Numbered from the stretch's first letter, positions 32,868-42,274 are shown. The stretch is DNA of 64,000 nucleotides from Nitrospinaceae bacterium (GCA_028278405.1 JANQEK010000003.1:62001-126000); one strand, 5' to 3'. Made by a program: numbers and translations. The notes: generated by a model from the sequence alone, not told the origin.

Positions 32868-33752
32868 TTATTCTGCGTCAGCTTCAACCGTGTCGGTTTT
32901 CGTTATCGGCGTATTTTTCATGTGACTCAGCAGATTGCTCAAGTGGTTTCGCAACTCCTTGCGGTGCACCACCTGATCAATGAGGCCATTCTCCAACAGG
33001 AATTCGGAGCGTTGAAAGCCCTCGGGTAGTTTCTGGCGGATGGTTTGTTCGATGACGCGTGGTCCGGCGAATCCGACCAAAGCCTTCGGTTCTGCGATGA
33101 TGATATCGCCCAAAAACGCGAAACTGGCGGACACCCCGCCGGTGGTGGGATCAGTCAAGATAGAAATATAAGGCAATTGGTTTTCCGCTAAACGCTGCAG
33201 AGCGGCGGAGGTTTTTGCCATCTGCATGAGGGAGAGGATGCCTTCCTGCATGCGTGCCCCGCCGGAACAGCTGACGATGATCACGGCCCGTTCATTTCGA
33301 ATGGCTCGTTCGATCGCGCGGGTGATTTTTTCGCCTACCACGGAGCCCATACTGCCGCCCAGGAAAAAGAAGTCAAAAACGCACAACTCCACTTCGTGAT
33401 CACCAATCTTTCCGGTACCGCATACAATGGCATCGGTACTGCCTCCGGCTTTGAGCGCACTTTTTACACGATCCTTGTATTTCTTTTTGTCTTTGAATTT
33501 AATCGGATCGGACGAGGTCAGGTTATGATCCTGTTCTTCGAACGAATCAGGATTGACCAGCGAGGCGATGCGATAGGGTGCTTTCATTCGCAAGTGATGG
33601 TCGCATTTCGGGCATATGTGGACATTTTCAATCAGATCGACTTCAAGAATCTGCTCTTTGCATTTTTTACACTCAATCCACGAGGGTTCTGCGGTTTTGG
33701 GGATTTTTTTCCCCATGCCGGCTTTCGATATGATTCGTTCCAACCAAGACAT
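32868..33752 (-). CDS. accD: Acetyl-CoA carboxylase carboxyltransferase subunit beta
   Basis: The 294-residue protein is the beta subunit of acetyl-CoA carboxylase, making malonyl-CoA for fatty acid synthesis. The N-terminal zinc ribbon is present (WIECKKCKEQ and ICPKCDHHLRM). The carboxyltransferase core has FLGGSMGSVVGEKITRAIE, SCSGGARMQEGILSLMQMAK and DPTTGGVSASFAFLGD. It is the last gene of the ilvN-ilvC-psd-pssA-accD run, 22 nt after pssA. accA is not in the window. Confidence 0.97.
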   Translation of the reverse strand: MSWLERIISKAGMGKKIPKTAEPSWIECKKCKEQILEVDLIENVHICPKCDHHLRMKAPYRIASLVNPDSFEEQDHNLTSSDPIKFKDKKKYKDRVKSALKAGGSTDAIVCGTGKIGDHEVELCVFDFFFLGGSMGSVVGEKITRAIERAIRNERAVIIVSCSGGARMQEGILSLMQMAKTSAALQRLAENQLPYISILTDPTTGGVSASFAFLGDIIIAEPKALVGFAGPRVIEQTIRQKLPEGFQRSEFLLENGLIDQVVHRKELRNHLSNLLSHMKNTPITKTDTVEADAE

Positions 33753-33774
33753 AATTCAAACCTTTCTTAACGTG

Positions 33775-34539
33775 TTATTTATCCTGTTTGGTGAGCGTTT
33801 CACTTGCACTTTGTGGATCGGGACTTCTGAAAAGTGAAACCACAAAATTTCCGGGACCGGCAATCGCATACAGGAAACTAAGAACAAACAGAGCTTCTCG
33901 TGGAATGGTGGCCAGGACATAGATAAACAGGATGACAAACATGAACCGGGTAAAGGTCACCCGTTTTTTAAACTCAAATTTTTTGAATGCCGGGTATTTG
34001 ATGTTGCTCACCATCAGGAATGCAAGCAGGTAAACCACTCCCACCATGATCATGGGATCGAGCCGGGCTTTGAATATATCCTCAAAAGCAATGACTATTG
34101 AAGCGATGACAGCTGCCGCGGCAGGGATGGGAAGCCCTATAAAGTTGTCTCCCGATTTATCGGGTTTGGTGACATTGAAGCGCGCCAGGCGCAATGCTCC
34201 GCAAAGCAGGAACAAGAACGCGGCCATCCATCCCAAACGGCCAAATGGTTTCAATACCCAGGCATAAGCGAGCAGGGCCGGCGCCATCCCAAAGGAAATG
34301 ACATCGGCCAGAGAATCGTATTGCACTCCAAATTCACTGGTCGTTTTGGTCAGGCGTGCCACTCTTCCATCCAAGGCGTCGAAAATAATAGCGACGACAA
34401 TCGCCACAGCCGCTACAAAAAACTTTTCGTTCATGACGGCTATGAAGGCATAAAATCCACAGAACACATTACCCGTAGTGAACAGGCTTGGGAGAATATA
34501 GATGCCTTTCTTGAATGGAACTTTAGGAACCTTTTTCAT
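33775..34539 (-). CDS. pssA: CDP-diacylglycerol--serine O-phosphatidyltransferase
   Basis: The 254-residue inner-membrane enzyme makes phosphatidylserine from CDP-diacylglycerol and serine. The CDP-alcohol phosphotransferase motif D-G-x2-A-R-x8-G-x3-D-x3-D is in DALDGRVARLTKTTSEFGVQ and the following YDSLADVISFG. About six to seven hydrophobic segments follow, as expected for the membrane PssA type. It starts 3 nt after psd, the enzyme acting next, so a coupled pathway to phosphatidylethanolamine is clear. Confidence 0.96.
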   Translation of the reverse strand: MKKVPKVPFKKGIYILPSLFTTGNVFCGFYAFIAVMNEKFFVAAVAIVVAIIFDALDGRVARLTKTTSEFGVQYDSLADVISFGMAPALLAYAWVLKPFGRLGWMAAFLFLLCGALRLARFNVTKPDKSGDNFIGLPIPAAAAVIASIVIAFEDIFKARLDPMIMVGVVYLLAFLMVSNIKYPAFKKFEFKKRVTFTRFMFVILFIYVLATIPREALFVLSFLYAIAGPGNFVVSLFRSPDPQSASETLTKQDK

Positions 34540-34542
34540 TTT

Positions 34543-35172
34543 TTATTTGAGATAACCGATGACACTGCTTCCCCCACTGACGTGATCGCCCAGGGAAACT
34601 TTGATCTCTGCATTTAACGGTAAGAACAGGTCAACTCTGGAGCCGAAACGGATCAAGCCGAACCGCTGCCCCAAGCTATAATTATCACCTTCTTTGGCCC
34701 AACATACAATACGTCTGGCGATTAAACCTGCAATTTGTTTGACCAGAACCTTCTCCCGGCCGGTATGGATGATCATGGAGCTTTGTTCGTTGTCGAGCGA
34801 GGCTTTGTGGCTGGCGGCGTTTAAAAACTTTCCCTTATTGTATTGGACCTTTTCAATGCGGCCCGCAACGGGCGTCCGCTGAACGTGCACGTTGAAAACA
34901 TTTAAAAAAATACTGATTCTCCGGTAGGTCTCGTCCAGCAGGGGGTCTTTTTCCTCAACGATTTCGACCACTTTGCCGTCACCCGGGGAAACAACGACCC
35001 CTTCATCATTCGGAATGGTGCGTTCGGGGTCTCGGAAAAAATTGAGGACGAACAACAGGAGCAGACCGGACACTCCCGCCAGCCAGATCCAGGGTGACAG
35101 AGCAAGCACAACCGTGATAATGAGGAGAGGAATGATGAATCTGTAACCATCGGAAGCGATGGGTATTCTCAT
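34543..35172 (-). CDS. psd: Phosphatidylserine decarboxylase (short, archaeal/Bacillus-like type)
   Basis: The 209-residue protein is of the short Psd type. Features are a hydrophobic N-terminal membrane segment (residues about 12-45), then FFRDPERTIPNDEGVVVSPG, NVHVQRTPVAGRIEKV and the self-cleavage site FGSRVD, where the Gly-Ser bond yields the pyruvoyl group. It converts phosphatidylserine to phosphatidylethanolamine. Length matches the short group (about 210 residues against 320 for the long type). Confidence 0.95.
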   Translation of the reverse strand: MRIPIASDGYRFIIPLLIITVVLALSPWIWLAGVSGLLLLFVLNFFRDPERTIPNDEGVVVSPGDGKVVEIVEEKDPLLDETYRRISIFLNVFNVHVQRTPVAGRIEKVQYNKGKFLNAASHKASLDNEQSSMIIHTGREKVLVKQIAGLIARRIVCWAKEGDNYSLGQRFGLIRFGSRVDLFLPLNAEIKVSLGDHVSGGSSVIGYLK

Positions 35173-35184
35173 GGGGACCCCGGA

Positions 35185-36186
35185 CTACTTCAGTTTTTTA
35201 CCAACGAAGGGCATCATTTTTCTCAAGCGCTCGCCGACATCTTCTATCATATGCTCGGAATCCTTCTTTAGCAAGGCATTAAAAACAGGGCGGTTAGCCT
35301 GGTTTTCAAGGATGAATTCGCGGGCAAAGCTACCGCTTTGGATCTCTGAGAGGATTTTTTTCATTTCCTGTCGGGTCCTGTCCGTAATCAGTCTGCGGCC
35401 GCGGGTGACATCTCCGTAGGCTGCGGTGGTGCTGATCGAATAGCGCATATTGCCGATCCCGCCTTCATAAATGAGGTCGACGATCAGTTTGAGTTCATGA
35501 AGGCATTCGAAGTAGGCGAGGTCAGGGCTGTAGCCGGCCTCGACCAGGGTGTCAAATCCGGCGCGGATCAACTCGGTCACGCCGCCGCACAGCACAGCCT
35601 GTTCGCCGAACAGGTCGGTCTCGGTTTCTTCCTTGAAGGTGGTTTCGAGAACGCCGGCACGGGTGCCGCCAATTCCTTTGGCATAGGCAAGAGCCACTTT
35701 TTGGGCTTTCTTGCTGACATCCTGATAGATGGCCATCAGGCAGGGTACTCCTGCTCCCTGCTCGTAGGTTCGTCGGACCAGATGACCCGGACCTTTAGGA
35801 GCGACCATGAACACATCGACCGTGTTCGGGGGAACAACCTGGCCAAAATGGATGTTGAAGCCATGTCCGAAAGCGATCGCGTCGCCTTTTTTCAAGTGCG
35901 GAGCAATGTCGTTTTCGTACATGGAACGCTGCTTATCATCTGGAATCAGGATCATGATAATGTCCGCAGCCTTCGCCGCTTCCGGAACGGTCATTACTTT
36001 GAGGCCGTCCTTCTGCGCCCGTTTCCAGAAATGGCTTTCCTTTCGCAAACCAACGACCACCTTGATACCGCTGTCGTGCAGGTTGCGGGCATGGGCATGG
36101 CCCTGACTGCCGTATCCGATAATGGCGATTGTTTTTTTCTTAATGAGTTTCAGGTCTGCGTCTTTATCGTAATATATCTTTGCCAA
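35185..36186 (-). CDS. ilvC: Ketol-acid reductoisomerase
   Basis: The 333-residue class I enzyme converts acetolactate to dihydroxyisovalerate with NADPH. The N-terminal Rossmann domain has the [20 protein letters not shown] loop; the helical knotted domain follows with [18 protein letters not shown] and [19 protein letters not shown]. Length is typical of class I KARI. It lies 33 nt after ilvN and 12 nt before psd. Confidence 0.98.
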   Translation of the reverse strand: MAKIYYDKDADLKLIKKKTIAIIGYGSQGHAHARNLHDSGIKVVVGLRKESHFWKRAQKDGLKVMTVPEAAKAADIIMILIPDDKQRSMYENDIAPHLKKGDAIAFGHGFNIHFGQVVPPNTVDVFMVAPKGPGHLVRRTYEQGAGVPCLMAIYQDVSKKAQKVALAYAKGIGGTRAGVLETTFKEETETDLFGEQAVLCGGVTELIRAGFDTLVEAGYSPDLAYFECLHELKLIVDLIYEGGIGNMRYSISTTAAYGDVTRGRRLITDRTRQEMKKILSEIQSGSFAREFILENQANRPVFNALLKKDSEHMIEDVGERLRKMMPFVGKKLK

Positions 36187-36219
36187 GAGGTTTCTCCTTT
36201 ACGGTCTTTATGCTTCGAG

Positions 36220-36708
36220 TCAATTAATGGATTTCATTCCACGACTGAGGGCAATGCGTCCGGATCGGACGATTTCCTTGATGCCCAGCGGTTGCAGCAG
36301 TTTCATGATTCCTTTCAGTTTGCCCTGGTCGCCTGTGATTTCGACAGTGTAGGTCGATGAACTGACGTCGACCACCTTGGCCCTGAAGATTTCCACGATG
36401 CGCAGAATCTCCTCACGGTTTTTCTGTTCGGCGTTCATTTTGATCAAAACCATTTCCCGATCGATAAAATTCTCTTCGGTCAGGTCGACAACCTTGATAA
36501 TATCCACCAGTTTGTTGAGCTGTTTGGTGACCTGCTCTACTTTTTGATCATCGCCGCGGGTGACAATGGTCATCCGTGAAATGTTGGGATCGTTGGTTTC
36601 CGCCACATTCAGGCTTTCAATGTTGAATCCACGTCCGCTGAACAGGCCGGAAATGCGGGACAACACCCCGAATTTGTTGGATACCAAAACTGAAATTGTG
36701 TGCTGCAT
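36220..36708 (-). CDS. ilvN: Acetolactate synthase small (regulatory) subunit
   Basis: The 162-residue protein has an N-terminal ACT domain (HTISVLVSNKFGVLSRISGL, then SGRGFNIESLNVAETND) that binds valine for feedback control, and the C-terminal IlvH-type domain. The catalytic subunit ilvB is not adjacent here: the next gene upstream is nth on the other strand, so ilvB must be elsewhere or to one side of the window. Confidence 0.95.
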   Translation of the reverse strand: MQHTISVLVSNKFGVLSRISGLFSGRGFNIESLNVAETNDPNISRMTIVTRGDDQKVEQVTKQLNKLVDIIKVVDLTEENFIDREMVLIKMNAEQKNREEILRIVEIFRAKVVDVSSSTYTVEITGDQGKLKGIMKLLQPLGIKEIVRSGRIALSRGMKSIN

Positions 36709-36822
36709 GGTCGCGCTAAGTGCTGAAATTTGGGATTCATTCGGACGCGAGGGTCCTAATGTTGAATCGGGTATACTAACAAAAACTTAAGGGCTTTGCT
36801 ATACCCTAACCCTTGATTTATT

Positions 36823-37476
36823 ATGAATAATCGCATTCTGGCCTCCAGCCTTGCCCGCGTCGAGAAGTTCCTGGGGGATCGAACACCTCCAGCCATGGTG
36901 AAAATCGGTCAAAATACCGATCCTTTCCGGATTCTTGTGGGATGCGTGCTCAGTGCCCGTACCCGGGACGAGGTGACCGAAGCGGCCTGTGCCCGGTTGT
37001 TCCGGCGGATAAAGACCCCTCGTGGACTTCTGAAATTGACATCCCGGCAACTGGAAAAAGAAATCTATCCGGTGGCTTTTTACCGAAATAAAGCCAAAGC
37101 CCTTAAGTTGCTGTGCTCCGATCTGATGGAGCGGTTTGACGGTAGGGTTCCCGAAACACTGGAGGAACTTTTGACATTACAGGGGGTGGGACGGAAAACG
37201 GCGAACCTGACTCTGATCCTGGCCTTCAACGGGATGGGGGTTTGTGTCGATACCCACGTGCATCGGATCGCTAACCGCTGGGGTTATGTCGAAACCGCGA
37301 CACCCGAAGAGACGGAAGCCGTTTTACGAAAGAAACTCCCAAAGAAGTATTGGCAGAAGTTCAACGAATGGCTGGTGGGCTTCGGTCAAACTATCTGCAA
37401 GCCCTTATCGCCACTCTGCAGTCAGTGTCCGGTCGATAAACATTGTCCACGTACAGGTGTGAACAAATACAGATGA
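36823..37476 (+). CDS. nth: Endonuclease III family DNA glycosylase
   Basis: The 217-residue protein is a helix-hairpin-helix DNA glycosylase/AP lyase. The HhH motif is LTLQGVGRKTANL with the catalytic lysine K125, followed by the catalytic D143 in CVDTHVHRIA. The Fe-S cluster ligands follow the standard Cys-x6-Cys-x2-Cys-x5-Cys pattern (C192, C199, C202, C208). It removes oxidised pyrimidines from DNA. It stands alone, divergent from ilvN and convergent with rph. Confidence 0.96.
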   Translation: MNNRILASSLARVEKFLGDRTPPAMVKIGQNTDPFRILVGCVLSARTRDEVTEAACARLFRRIKTPRGLLKLTSRQLEKEIYPVAFYRNKAKALKLLCSDLMERFDGRVPETLEELLTLQGVGRKTANLTLILAFNGMGVCVDTHVHRIANRWGYVETATPEETEAVLRKKLPKKYWQKFNEWLVGFGQTICKPLSPLCSQCPVDKHCPRTGVNKYR

Positions 37477-37488
37477 GTTACTGATACG

Positions 37489-38214
37489 CTAGGTCAGACT
37501 TCCGATGGTTTTTTTCTGGAGAGCAATCAGTTCCTTAATTCCTTTGTTAGCCAGGCTGAGCATGGCATCCATGTCTTTATCGTTGAAGGGTTCTTGTTCT
37601 GCAGTTCCCTGAATTTCGACGAAACCCCCCTTGCCGGTTTTGACGATATTCATATCAACTTCCGCTACCGAGTCTTCGCTATATTCCAAATCGAGAATTT
37701 TTTTACCTTCCAGAATGCCAACACTGGTGGCCGCCACGAAATCCTTGACCGGAATGGTTTCAATCTTCTTTTCTTTTTTCAGTTGTTTCATAGCCAGACA
37801 CATGGCGACGAAGGCGCCGGTGATCGAAGCGGTGCGGGTTCCTCCGTCGGCTTGAATAACATCGCAATCGATCCAGATGGTGCGCTCGCCCAGTTGTTCC
37901 ATGTCGACCACTGTGCGTAGAGACCGTCCGATGAGCCGTTGAATTTCCTGAGTGCGTCCTGAAACTTTGCCGCGGGACGATTCCCGGGACATGCGGGTAT
38001 GGGTGGAACGGGGCAGCATGGAATATTCAGCGGTAACCCATCCCTGGTTTTTGTCCCGCAAGAACGGTGGCACTTTTTCTTCGACACTGGCGTTGCAGAT
38101 GACCTTGGTATCTCCCACTTGAATGAGAACAGACCCCTCGGCATGCTTGATAAAGTTTTTCTTGATGGTTACGGCTCTCATTTGGTTGGGCGCGCGCCCG
38201 TCGCTTCTGGACAT
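37489..38214 (-). CDS. rph: Ribonuclease PH
   Basis: The 241-residue phosphorolytic 3'-5' exoribonuclease trims tRNA 3' ends. The start ([20 protein letters not shown]) and [20 protein letters not shown] are typical, with the phosphate-binding and catalytic region [20 protein letters not shown], and [20 protein letters not shown]. Length is standard. It is single-gene by spacing; no rdgB or other partner is adjacent. Confidence 0.97.
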   Translation of the reverse strand: MSRSDGRAPNQMRAVTIKKNFIKHAEGSVLIQVGDTKVICNASVEEKVPPFLRDKNQGWVTAEYSMLPRSTHTRMSRESSRGKVSGRTQEIQRLIGRSLRTVVDMEQLGERTIWIDCDVIQADGGTRTASITGAFVAMCLAMKQLKKEKKIETIPVKDFVAATSVGILEGKKILDLEYSEDSVAEVDMNIVKTGKGGFVEIQGTAEQEPFNDKDMDAMLSLANKGIKELIALQKKTIGSLT

Positions 38215-38529
38215 TTAAATCTCCGGATCGTTTACTTGTGGGTTAAGAGAAAGGAATATTGTGAACAAGGCAGGTAAAATAACAGGAATTCAGTTTTTAT
38301 TCAATGAAGCCGGTCCGGTTTACAAGTTATTGATCAAAATCTTTGATTTATCCCGATTTCCCGAGAGTGAGAGGATCGGGAAATGGTCTTTTTCTTCATT
38401 TTTAATGCCCCTTGAGACTCCGTCAGATGGGGTATAAGTCATTAATTTTATTGATTTTAAAAATGAAAGGTCTTAATCTGATGGAAATCAGCCGTTCAAT
38501 TTTTTCCTCAAACAGACCCCGGGAACACT
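38215..38529. other. Divergent leader region between rph and the bactofilin-TPR gene
   Basis: About 315 nt hold the start region of both genes. A 9-bp inverted repeat ATTTCCCGA (38356-38364) / TCGGGAAAT (38376-38384) is followed by a T-rich stretch, resembling a weak terminator or attenuator ahead of the rightward gene. TTGAGA (38412-38417) and TATAAG (38433-38438) at 15 nt may be a weak promoter downstream of it. No ORF or RNA gene was recognised. Confidence 0.4.
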
Positions 38530-40770
38530 ATGGACTCATATTTTCAAGATGGAGTAAAACTCAAGGGAGTTTTACACAGTAAAGGCGTTCTCCACATTGG
38601 AGGGGAATTCGAAGGTGAGCTTTTTTCTACTGATCATCTGGTGATCGGTAAAGGAGGATTCGTCAAGGGTACTATCAAGACATTCGATCTTACCAACATG
38701 GGTAAGGTTAAGGGTGATGTGGCGGCTGAAAACAAAGTGAACCTCAAAGAGGAGAGCGATCTTGAGGGAGACATCTCGACTTATCAGTTGATTGTAGACG
38801 AAGGCTCGAGTTTCGAAGGCCGTTGTAAGATGACCAAGATCAAACCCGAGTCGAAGATTCCTTCCGAGCCCAAGAAAAAAGAACCGGTTGAACCTGTAAA
38901 GGAAATCGATGAAGTTAGCGAAGACATTCGGGCTGCTGCAAAGCAAATCACTCCGGACAGTTTTGAAATCCCGGAAAGTCAACCGAGCTCGCCGAAGCAA
39001 CCCGTTTTTGCATTTCTCTCCAAGATTCCTAGGAAAGGGAAAATCGCTGCTGGAGTGGCTGCCGGTTTGGCTGTTATCGGTCTTGTGGCCATGCAGTTCA
39101 GCGGGCCGAAACCCAACAGCGTTGCTGACCTCCTGAACAAAGGAACCACTTATCTGGAGCAGAAGAAATTTACAGACGCTGAAGGGGAGTTTTTGAAGGC
39201 TTTAAAGGTCTCCCGCAACAATCCCCATGTTTATGCCGGACTGGGTGAAGTTTATCTGCAAAAGAAGGAATGGAACCAGGCTCTGACTCAATTCCAGCGT
39301 TCTCTCGATCTCCAGCCGCAGGAAAATACCTATCGTATCAAGCTTGCAAAAGTTTACTCCGGCAAAGGCCAGGTCAAGGAAGCGACCGACATTTATCAAT
39401 CGGTCATCGATCAGGACCCGCAAAACCCTCAGGCCTTTTACGAGTTGGGAGTTTTGAAGTTGAACAAAGGAGCGCGGGATGACGGCATTGCTGCGTTAAA
39501 AATGGCTTCCCGGGTGGACCCCGGTTACTACAAGCCTCATCAGAAATTAGCGGAATTGTACATGGAGGAGAACAGGGTTCCCGAGGCCATTCAGCAAATG
39601 AAGCAAGCAGTCCGGGCCCAGAAGGATAAGCCTGAACTTCATTTGGTTCTGGCAGAATTACTCATCAAAAACAATCAAGAGGAAGAGGCCGTAGGCGAGT
39701 TTGAACGGGTGGTCGAACTGTTTCCCGAAAACCTGAAAGCTCGGATGAAGGTGGCCGCATGGTATTTTGAGAAGGGCGATATTCCCAAATCGTTGGATTC
39801 CTACCAAGCCGCGGAGGAACTGGATCCTGAAAACGACATTATTCAAACTCAGTTGGGTAGAATATATCTCCTCAACCAGGACAAAGAAAAGGCCGAATTG
39901 GCTCTACGAAAAGCCGTCCAAATCAACGATCAAAACGGGGAAGGATTTTACCTGTTTGGAAAGCTTTTAAGCCAGGATCAAAAGCTGGATGAGGCTCAAA
40001 CGGCACTCGAGACCGCTGTGGAACTGGATCCCAAATTGGGTGGCGCTCATTATGAATTGGGCCGGATTTTTGTGGCGAATAAGCAGGTGGCTTCCGCTGC
40101 CCAATCTTTTGAGAAAGCGTTTAAAGCCGATCCCGAAAACTTGGAATATATGCTGGCATTGGGCACCTCGCAGACGCAAAGTAAAAACCCCAACCGGGCC
40201 GTGGAAGTCCTGTTAAAAGCCACCAAGATGGCGCCGGACAATGGTTCGGTTTCTCATGCGCTGTGCGAGGCTTATAAAAAGAAGGGGTACTACAGAGTCA
40301 GTATTGAACATTGTGAAAAGGCCTTGAAAATTCTCCCGAATTCTCATCCGGTGATGAATCGTTTGGCCTGGCTATATGCAAAGAAAAAAACCAAACTGTC
40401 CAAGGCCCAAAGATTGTCCAGAAAAGCGGTGAAGTCTGATCCGGAAAACCACCGATACCTGGATACATTGGCGGAAGTTTATTATGTCCGCGGGAAAAAA
40501 GACCAAGCCATTGCGACCATTAAAAAAGCTCTGGAAATCGATGCGAACAATCGTTTATACAAGCAGCAGTTGTGGCGTTTCAAGCATATCAAGCTCACTC
40601 CAAAGAAAACAGAGCCCGTCGCTTCCAGCGAACCGGCAGATAATTCTGAAGTGGAAAATACTGTAGAGGAAACTTCGGAAAGTGTCGATATGGAAACCTC
40701 TGAAGAAGTGTCACCGGAAGAAGAAAATCAGGAAACTTCTGAAGTGCAGCCCTTTGCTGAAGAACTTTAG
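38530..40770 (+). CDS. Bactofilin-TM-TPR fusion protein
   Basis: The 746-residue protein starts with a bactofilin (DUF583) beta-helix domain (about 1-105: GVLHSKGVLHIGGEFEGELF, with DHLVIGKGGFVKGTI and AAENKVNLKEESDLEGDIST). A Pro/Lys-rich linker leads to one membrane segment (about 172-190, IAAGVAAGLAVIGLVAMQF). About 14 TPR repeats fill roughly 195-690, followed by a Glu/Ser-rich acidic tail (about 700-746). Bactofilins polymerise into cytoplasmic filaments at the membrane; with one membrane pass the TPRs would lie in the periplasm. The fusion could tie an internal scaffold to periplasmic cell-wall machinery; that is inference. The ATG has weak upstream signals. Confidence 0.88.
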   Translation: MDSYFQDGVKLKGVLHSKGVLHIGGEFEGELFSTDHLVIGKGGFVKGTIKTFDLTNMGKVKGDVAAENKVNLKEESDLEGDISTYQLIVDEGSSFEGRCKMTKIKPESKIPSEPKKKEPVEPVKEIDEVSEDIRAAAKQITPDSFEIPESQPSSPKQPVFAFLSKIPRKGKIAAGVAAGLAVIGLVAMQFSGPKPNSVADLLNKGTTYLEQKKFTDAEGEFLKALKVSRNNPHVYAGLGEVYLQKKEWNQALTQFQRSLDLQPQENTYRIKLAKVYSGKGQVKEATDIYQSVIDQDPQNPQAFYELGVLKLNKGARDDGIAALKMASRVDPGYYKPHQKLAELYMEENRVPEAIQQMKQAVRAQKDKPELHLVLAELLIKNNQEEEAVGEFERVVELFPENLKARMKVAAWYFEKGDIPKSLDSYQAAEELDPENDIIQTQLGRIYLLNQDKEKAELALRKAVQINDQNGEGFYLFGKLLSQDQKLDEAQTALETAVELDPKLGGAHYELGRIFVANKQVASAAQSFEKAFKADPENLEYMLALGTSQTQSKNPNRAVEVLLKATKMAPDNGSVSHALCEAYKKKGYYRVSIEHCEKALKILPNSHPVMNRLAWLYAKKKTKLSKAQRLSRKAVKSDPENHRYLDTLAEVYYVRGKKDQAIATIKKALEIDANNRLYKQQLWRFKHIKLTPKKTEPVASSEPADNSEVENTVEETSESVDMETSEEVSPEEENQETSEVQPFAEEL

Positions 40771-40773
40771 CAA

Positions 40774-41715
40774 TCAGATTGTCCCCATTCCTTTCAATCC
40801 GATATAACTGAAATAGCATAGCAGGAGGAGAATTCCATCCAGTTTTTTTAGCTGATGGCTCCAGCTGATGAGAAGGAGGAGGAAGCAAGTCACTCCGGTG
40901 GTGATCAGCAGGTCAGGATGGATCTGCTCTTGGATGATGAGAGGATGGAGGGTAGCGCTGGCTCCCAGGACCATAAAGATGTTAAAGATGTTACTTCCGA
41001 AGATGTTTCCCAGAGCCATCTCTCCATGGCCTCGTCGGGCGGACAAAAGTGATGAAACAATTTCCGGCAAACTGGTCCCCAGCGCGACGATTGAAATTCC
41101 AATAAACCATTCACTGATTCCCAATTTGCGGGCAATGTTGACAGCGCCATGGACCATCCATTCCGCTCCCAGGATCAATAGAACCAATCCCACCAGAGTC
41201 AGTACGGCTTGATAACCTATTCCCTTGCCGGAGAAAAGAGCAAAGTCATCCTCCAGATCAAGATTTGAATCCTCATCGCTCTTGAGCGCTTTCCAAGCAT
41301 AGATCATCAGGCCCGTCAGCAATAAAATGCCCTCCCAGCGGGTCAGGGTATAATTCCAGGCCAGAGCCAGAATGAGAAACGTGGCAATGAGAAGGGGAGG
41401 GGCTTCAGATTTAAACCGTTTTGGAGCGATGGTGAGAGGGACGATCAAAGCCGTTAATCCAAGGACCAAACCCACATTGGCGATATTACTTCCGATAACA
41501 TTTCCCACGGCTACTTCGGCCTCATCGCGGAAGGAGGCCAGTATGCTGACCGCCAGTTCAGGAGATGACGTTCCGAAACCCATTACCGTTGCGCCAATCA
41601 CGAAGGGGCTGATTTTATAACGATGCGCGATTCTCAGGCTTCCGGTGATCAGGGATTCACCGCCATAATACAATAAGGCAAGGCCTGCCAGCACGTAGAT
41701 GGAATCAATAATCAT
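40774..41715 (-). CDS. Calcium/sodium (CaCA, YrbG-like) antiporter
   Basis: The 313-residue inner-membrane protein has about ten hydrophobic segments with two inverted alpha-repeats, GFGTSSPELAVS with GNVIGSNIANVG, and ALGTSLPEIVSS with GNIFGSNIFNIF. Their Glu/Asn residues coordinate the exchanged cation. Family members exchange Ca2+ for Na+, K+ or H+. An acidic loop (KSDEDSNLDLEDDFALF) joins the halves. It converges with the bactofilin-TPR gene, 3 nt between stops. Confidence 0.92.
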   Translation of the reverse strand: MIIDSIYVLAGLALLYYGGESLITGSLRIAHRYKISPFVIGATVMGFGTSSPELAVSILASFRDEAEVAVGNVIGSNIANVGLVLGLTALIVPLTIAPKRFKSEAPPLLIATFLILALAWNYTLTRWEGILLLTGLMIYAWKALKSDEDSNLDLEDDFALFSGKGIGYQAVLTLVGLVLLILGAEWMVHGAVNIARKLGISEWFIGISIVALGTSLPEIVSSLLSARRGHGEMALGNIFGSNIFNIFMVLGASATLHPLIIQEQIHPDLLITTGVTCFLLLLISWSHQLKKLDGILLLLCYFSYIGLKGMGTI

Positions 41716-41906
41716 AGAAAGCGTTTTATAATTCCCTCGGAACCGATTGGTGGATTGGTATCAGTGTTTTTAAATTGGAAACGGAATGGTTGTGGTCCAA
41801 GAGATGGCAAGAATTGGAATGTAATACGGATCAGTAAGATTGGAATATTCAATCAAACTTAAAGAATCATACAAGAATTGTTGGAAAATTTCATTAAAAA
41901 GCAAAA

Positions 41907-41943
41907 GAAAAACCAGGAACTCCTGCAGGGGTCCCTGGTTTTT
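41907..41943 (-). terminator. Intrinsic terminator after the His/Met-rich small gene
   Basis: AACCAGGAAC (41911-41920) and GTCCCTGGTT (41931-41940) form a 10-bp stem with one mismatch, flanked by A and T runs. On the minus strand it follows the stop of the gene ending at 41966; it could terminate both strands. Confidence 0.8.
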
Positions 41944-41965
41944 GCGTAGCTGTTTTTTTTGGGGA

Positions 41966-42274
41966 TTAACTACCCTCTTTTTTGGGAGCGGACATTCCCA
42001 TTCTTTTTTTCATTCCGCTGCCTTCTTCCATTTTTTTGTGATCGGTCTTTTGCTCACGCATCTTCTTACCGTCACTCCCTTCTTTCATGTGACCTTTGCC
42101 GTCTTTATAATCCATGGAGTGCTTCTCGTCTTTATATTCTCCATGAGAGGATTTGCCCATTTTTTTGCCGGAACCCTCTTCCATATGCATTCCTTTATCC
42201 GCCCACATCAGGCTGGGTATCATAAGCGTGAGAGAGAAAATCAAAGCTGATAAAAGGGTGATTGTCTTTTTCAT
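41966..42274 (-). CDS. Small exported His/Met/Lys-rich protein with a repeated motif
   Basis: The 102-residue protein has a signal peptide (MKKTITLLSALIFSLTLMIP, cleavage near LMWA-DK). The mature part of about 75 residues is extremely polar, with several His and Met residues and three related segments: HMEEGSGKKMGK, HMKEGSDGKKMR and KMEEGSGMKKRMG. It has no cysteine. Met/His-rich exported proteins sometimes bind copper or silver, but no copper gene lies nearby, so that is only a suggestion. AGGAG about 7 nt before the ATG and a terminator at 41907-41943 support a real gene. Confidence 0.8.
   Translation of the reverse strand: MKKTITLLSALIFSLTLMIPSLMWADKGMHMEEGSGKKMGKSSHGEYKDEKHSMDYKDGKGHMKEGSDGKKMREQKTDHKKMEEGSGMKKRMGMSAPKKEGS

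Noticed and set aside
35497-36360. Plus-strand frame of 287 residues opposite ilvC and ilvN
   Set aside because: Crosses two well-supported genes on the other strand; no domain.
41840-42250. Plus-strand hydrophobic frame opposite the His/Met-rich gene
   Set aside because: The minus strand has a signal peptide, ribosome site and terminator; the plus frame begins next to the terminator and is a reverse image of Lys/Met codons.
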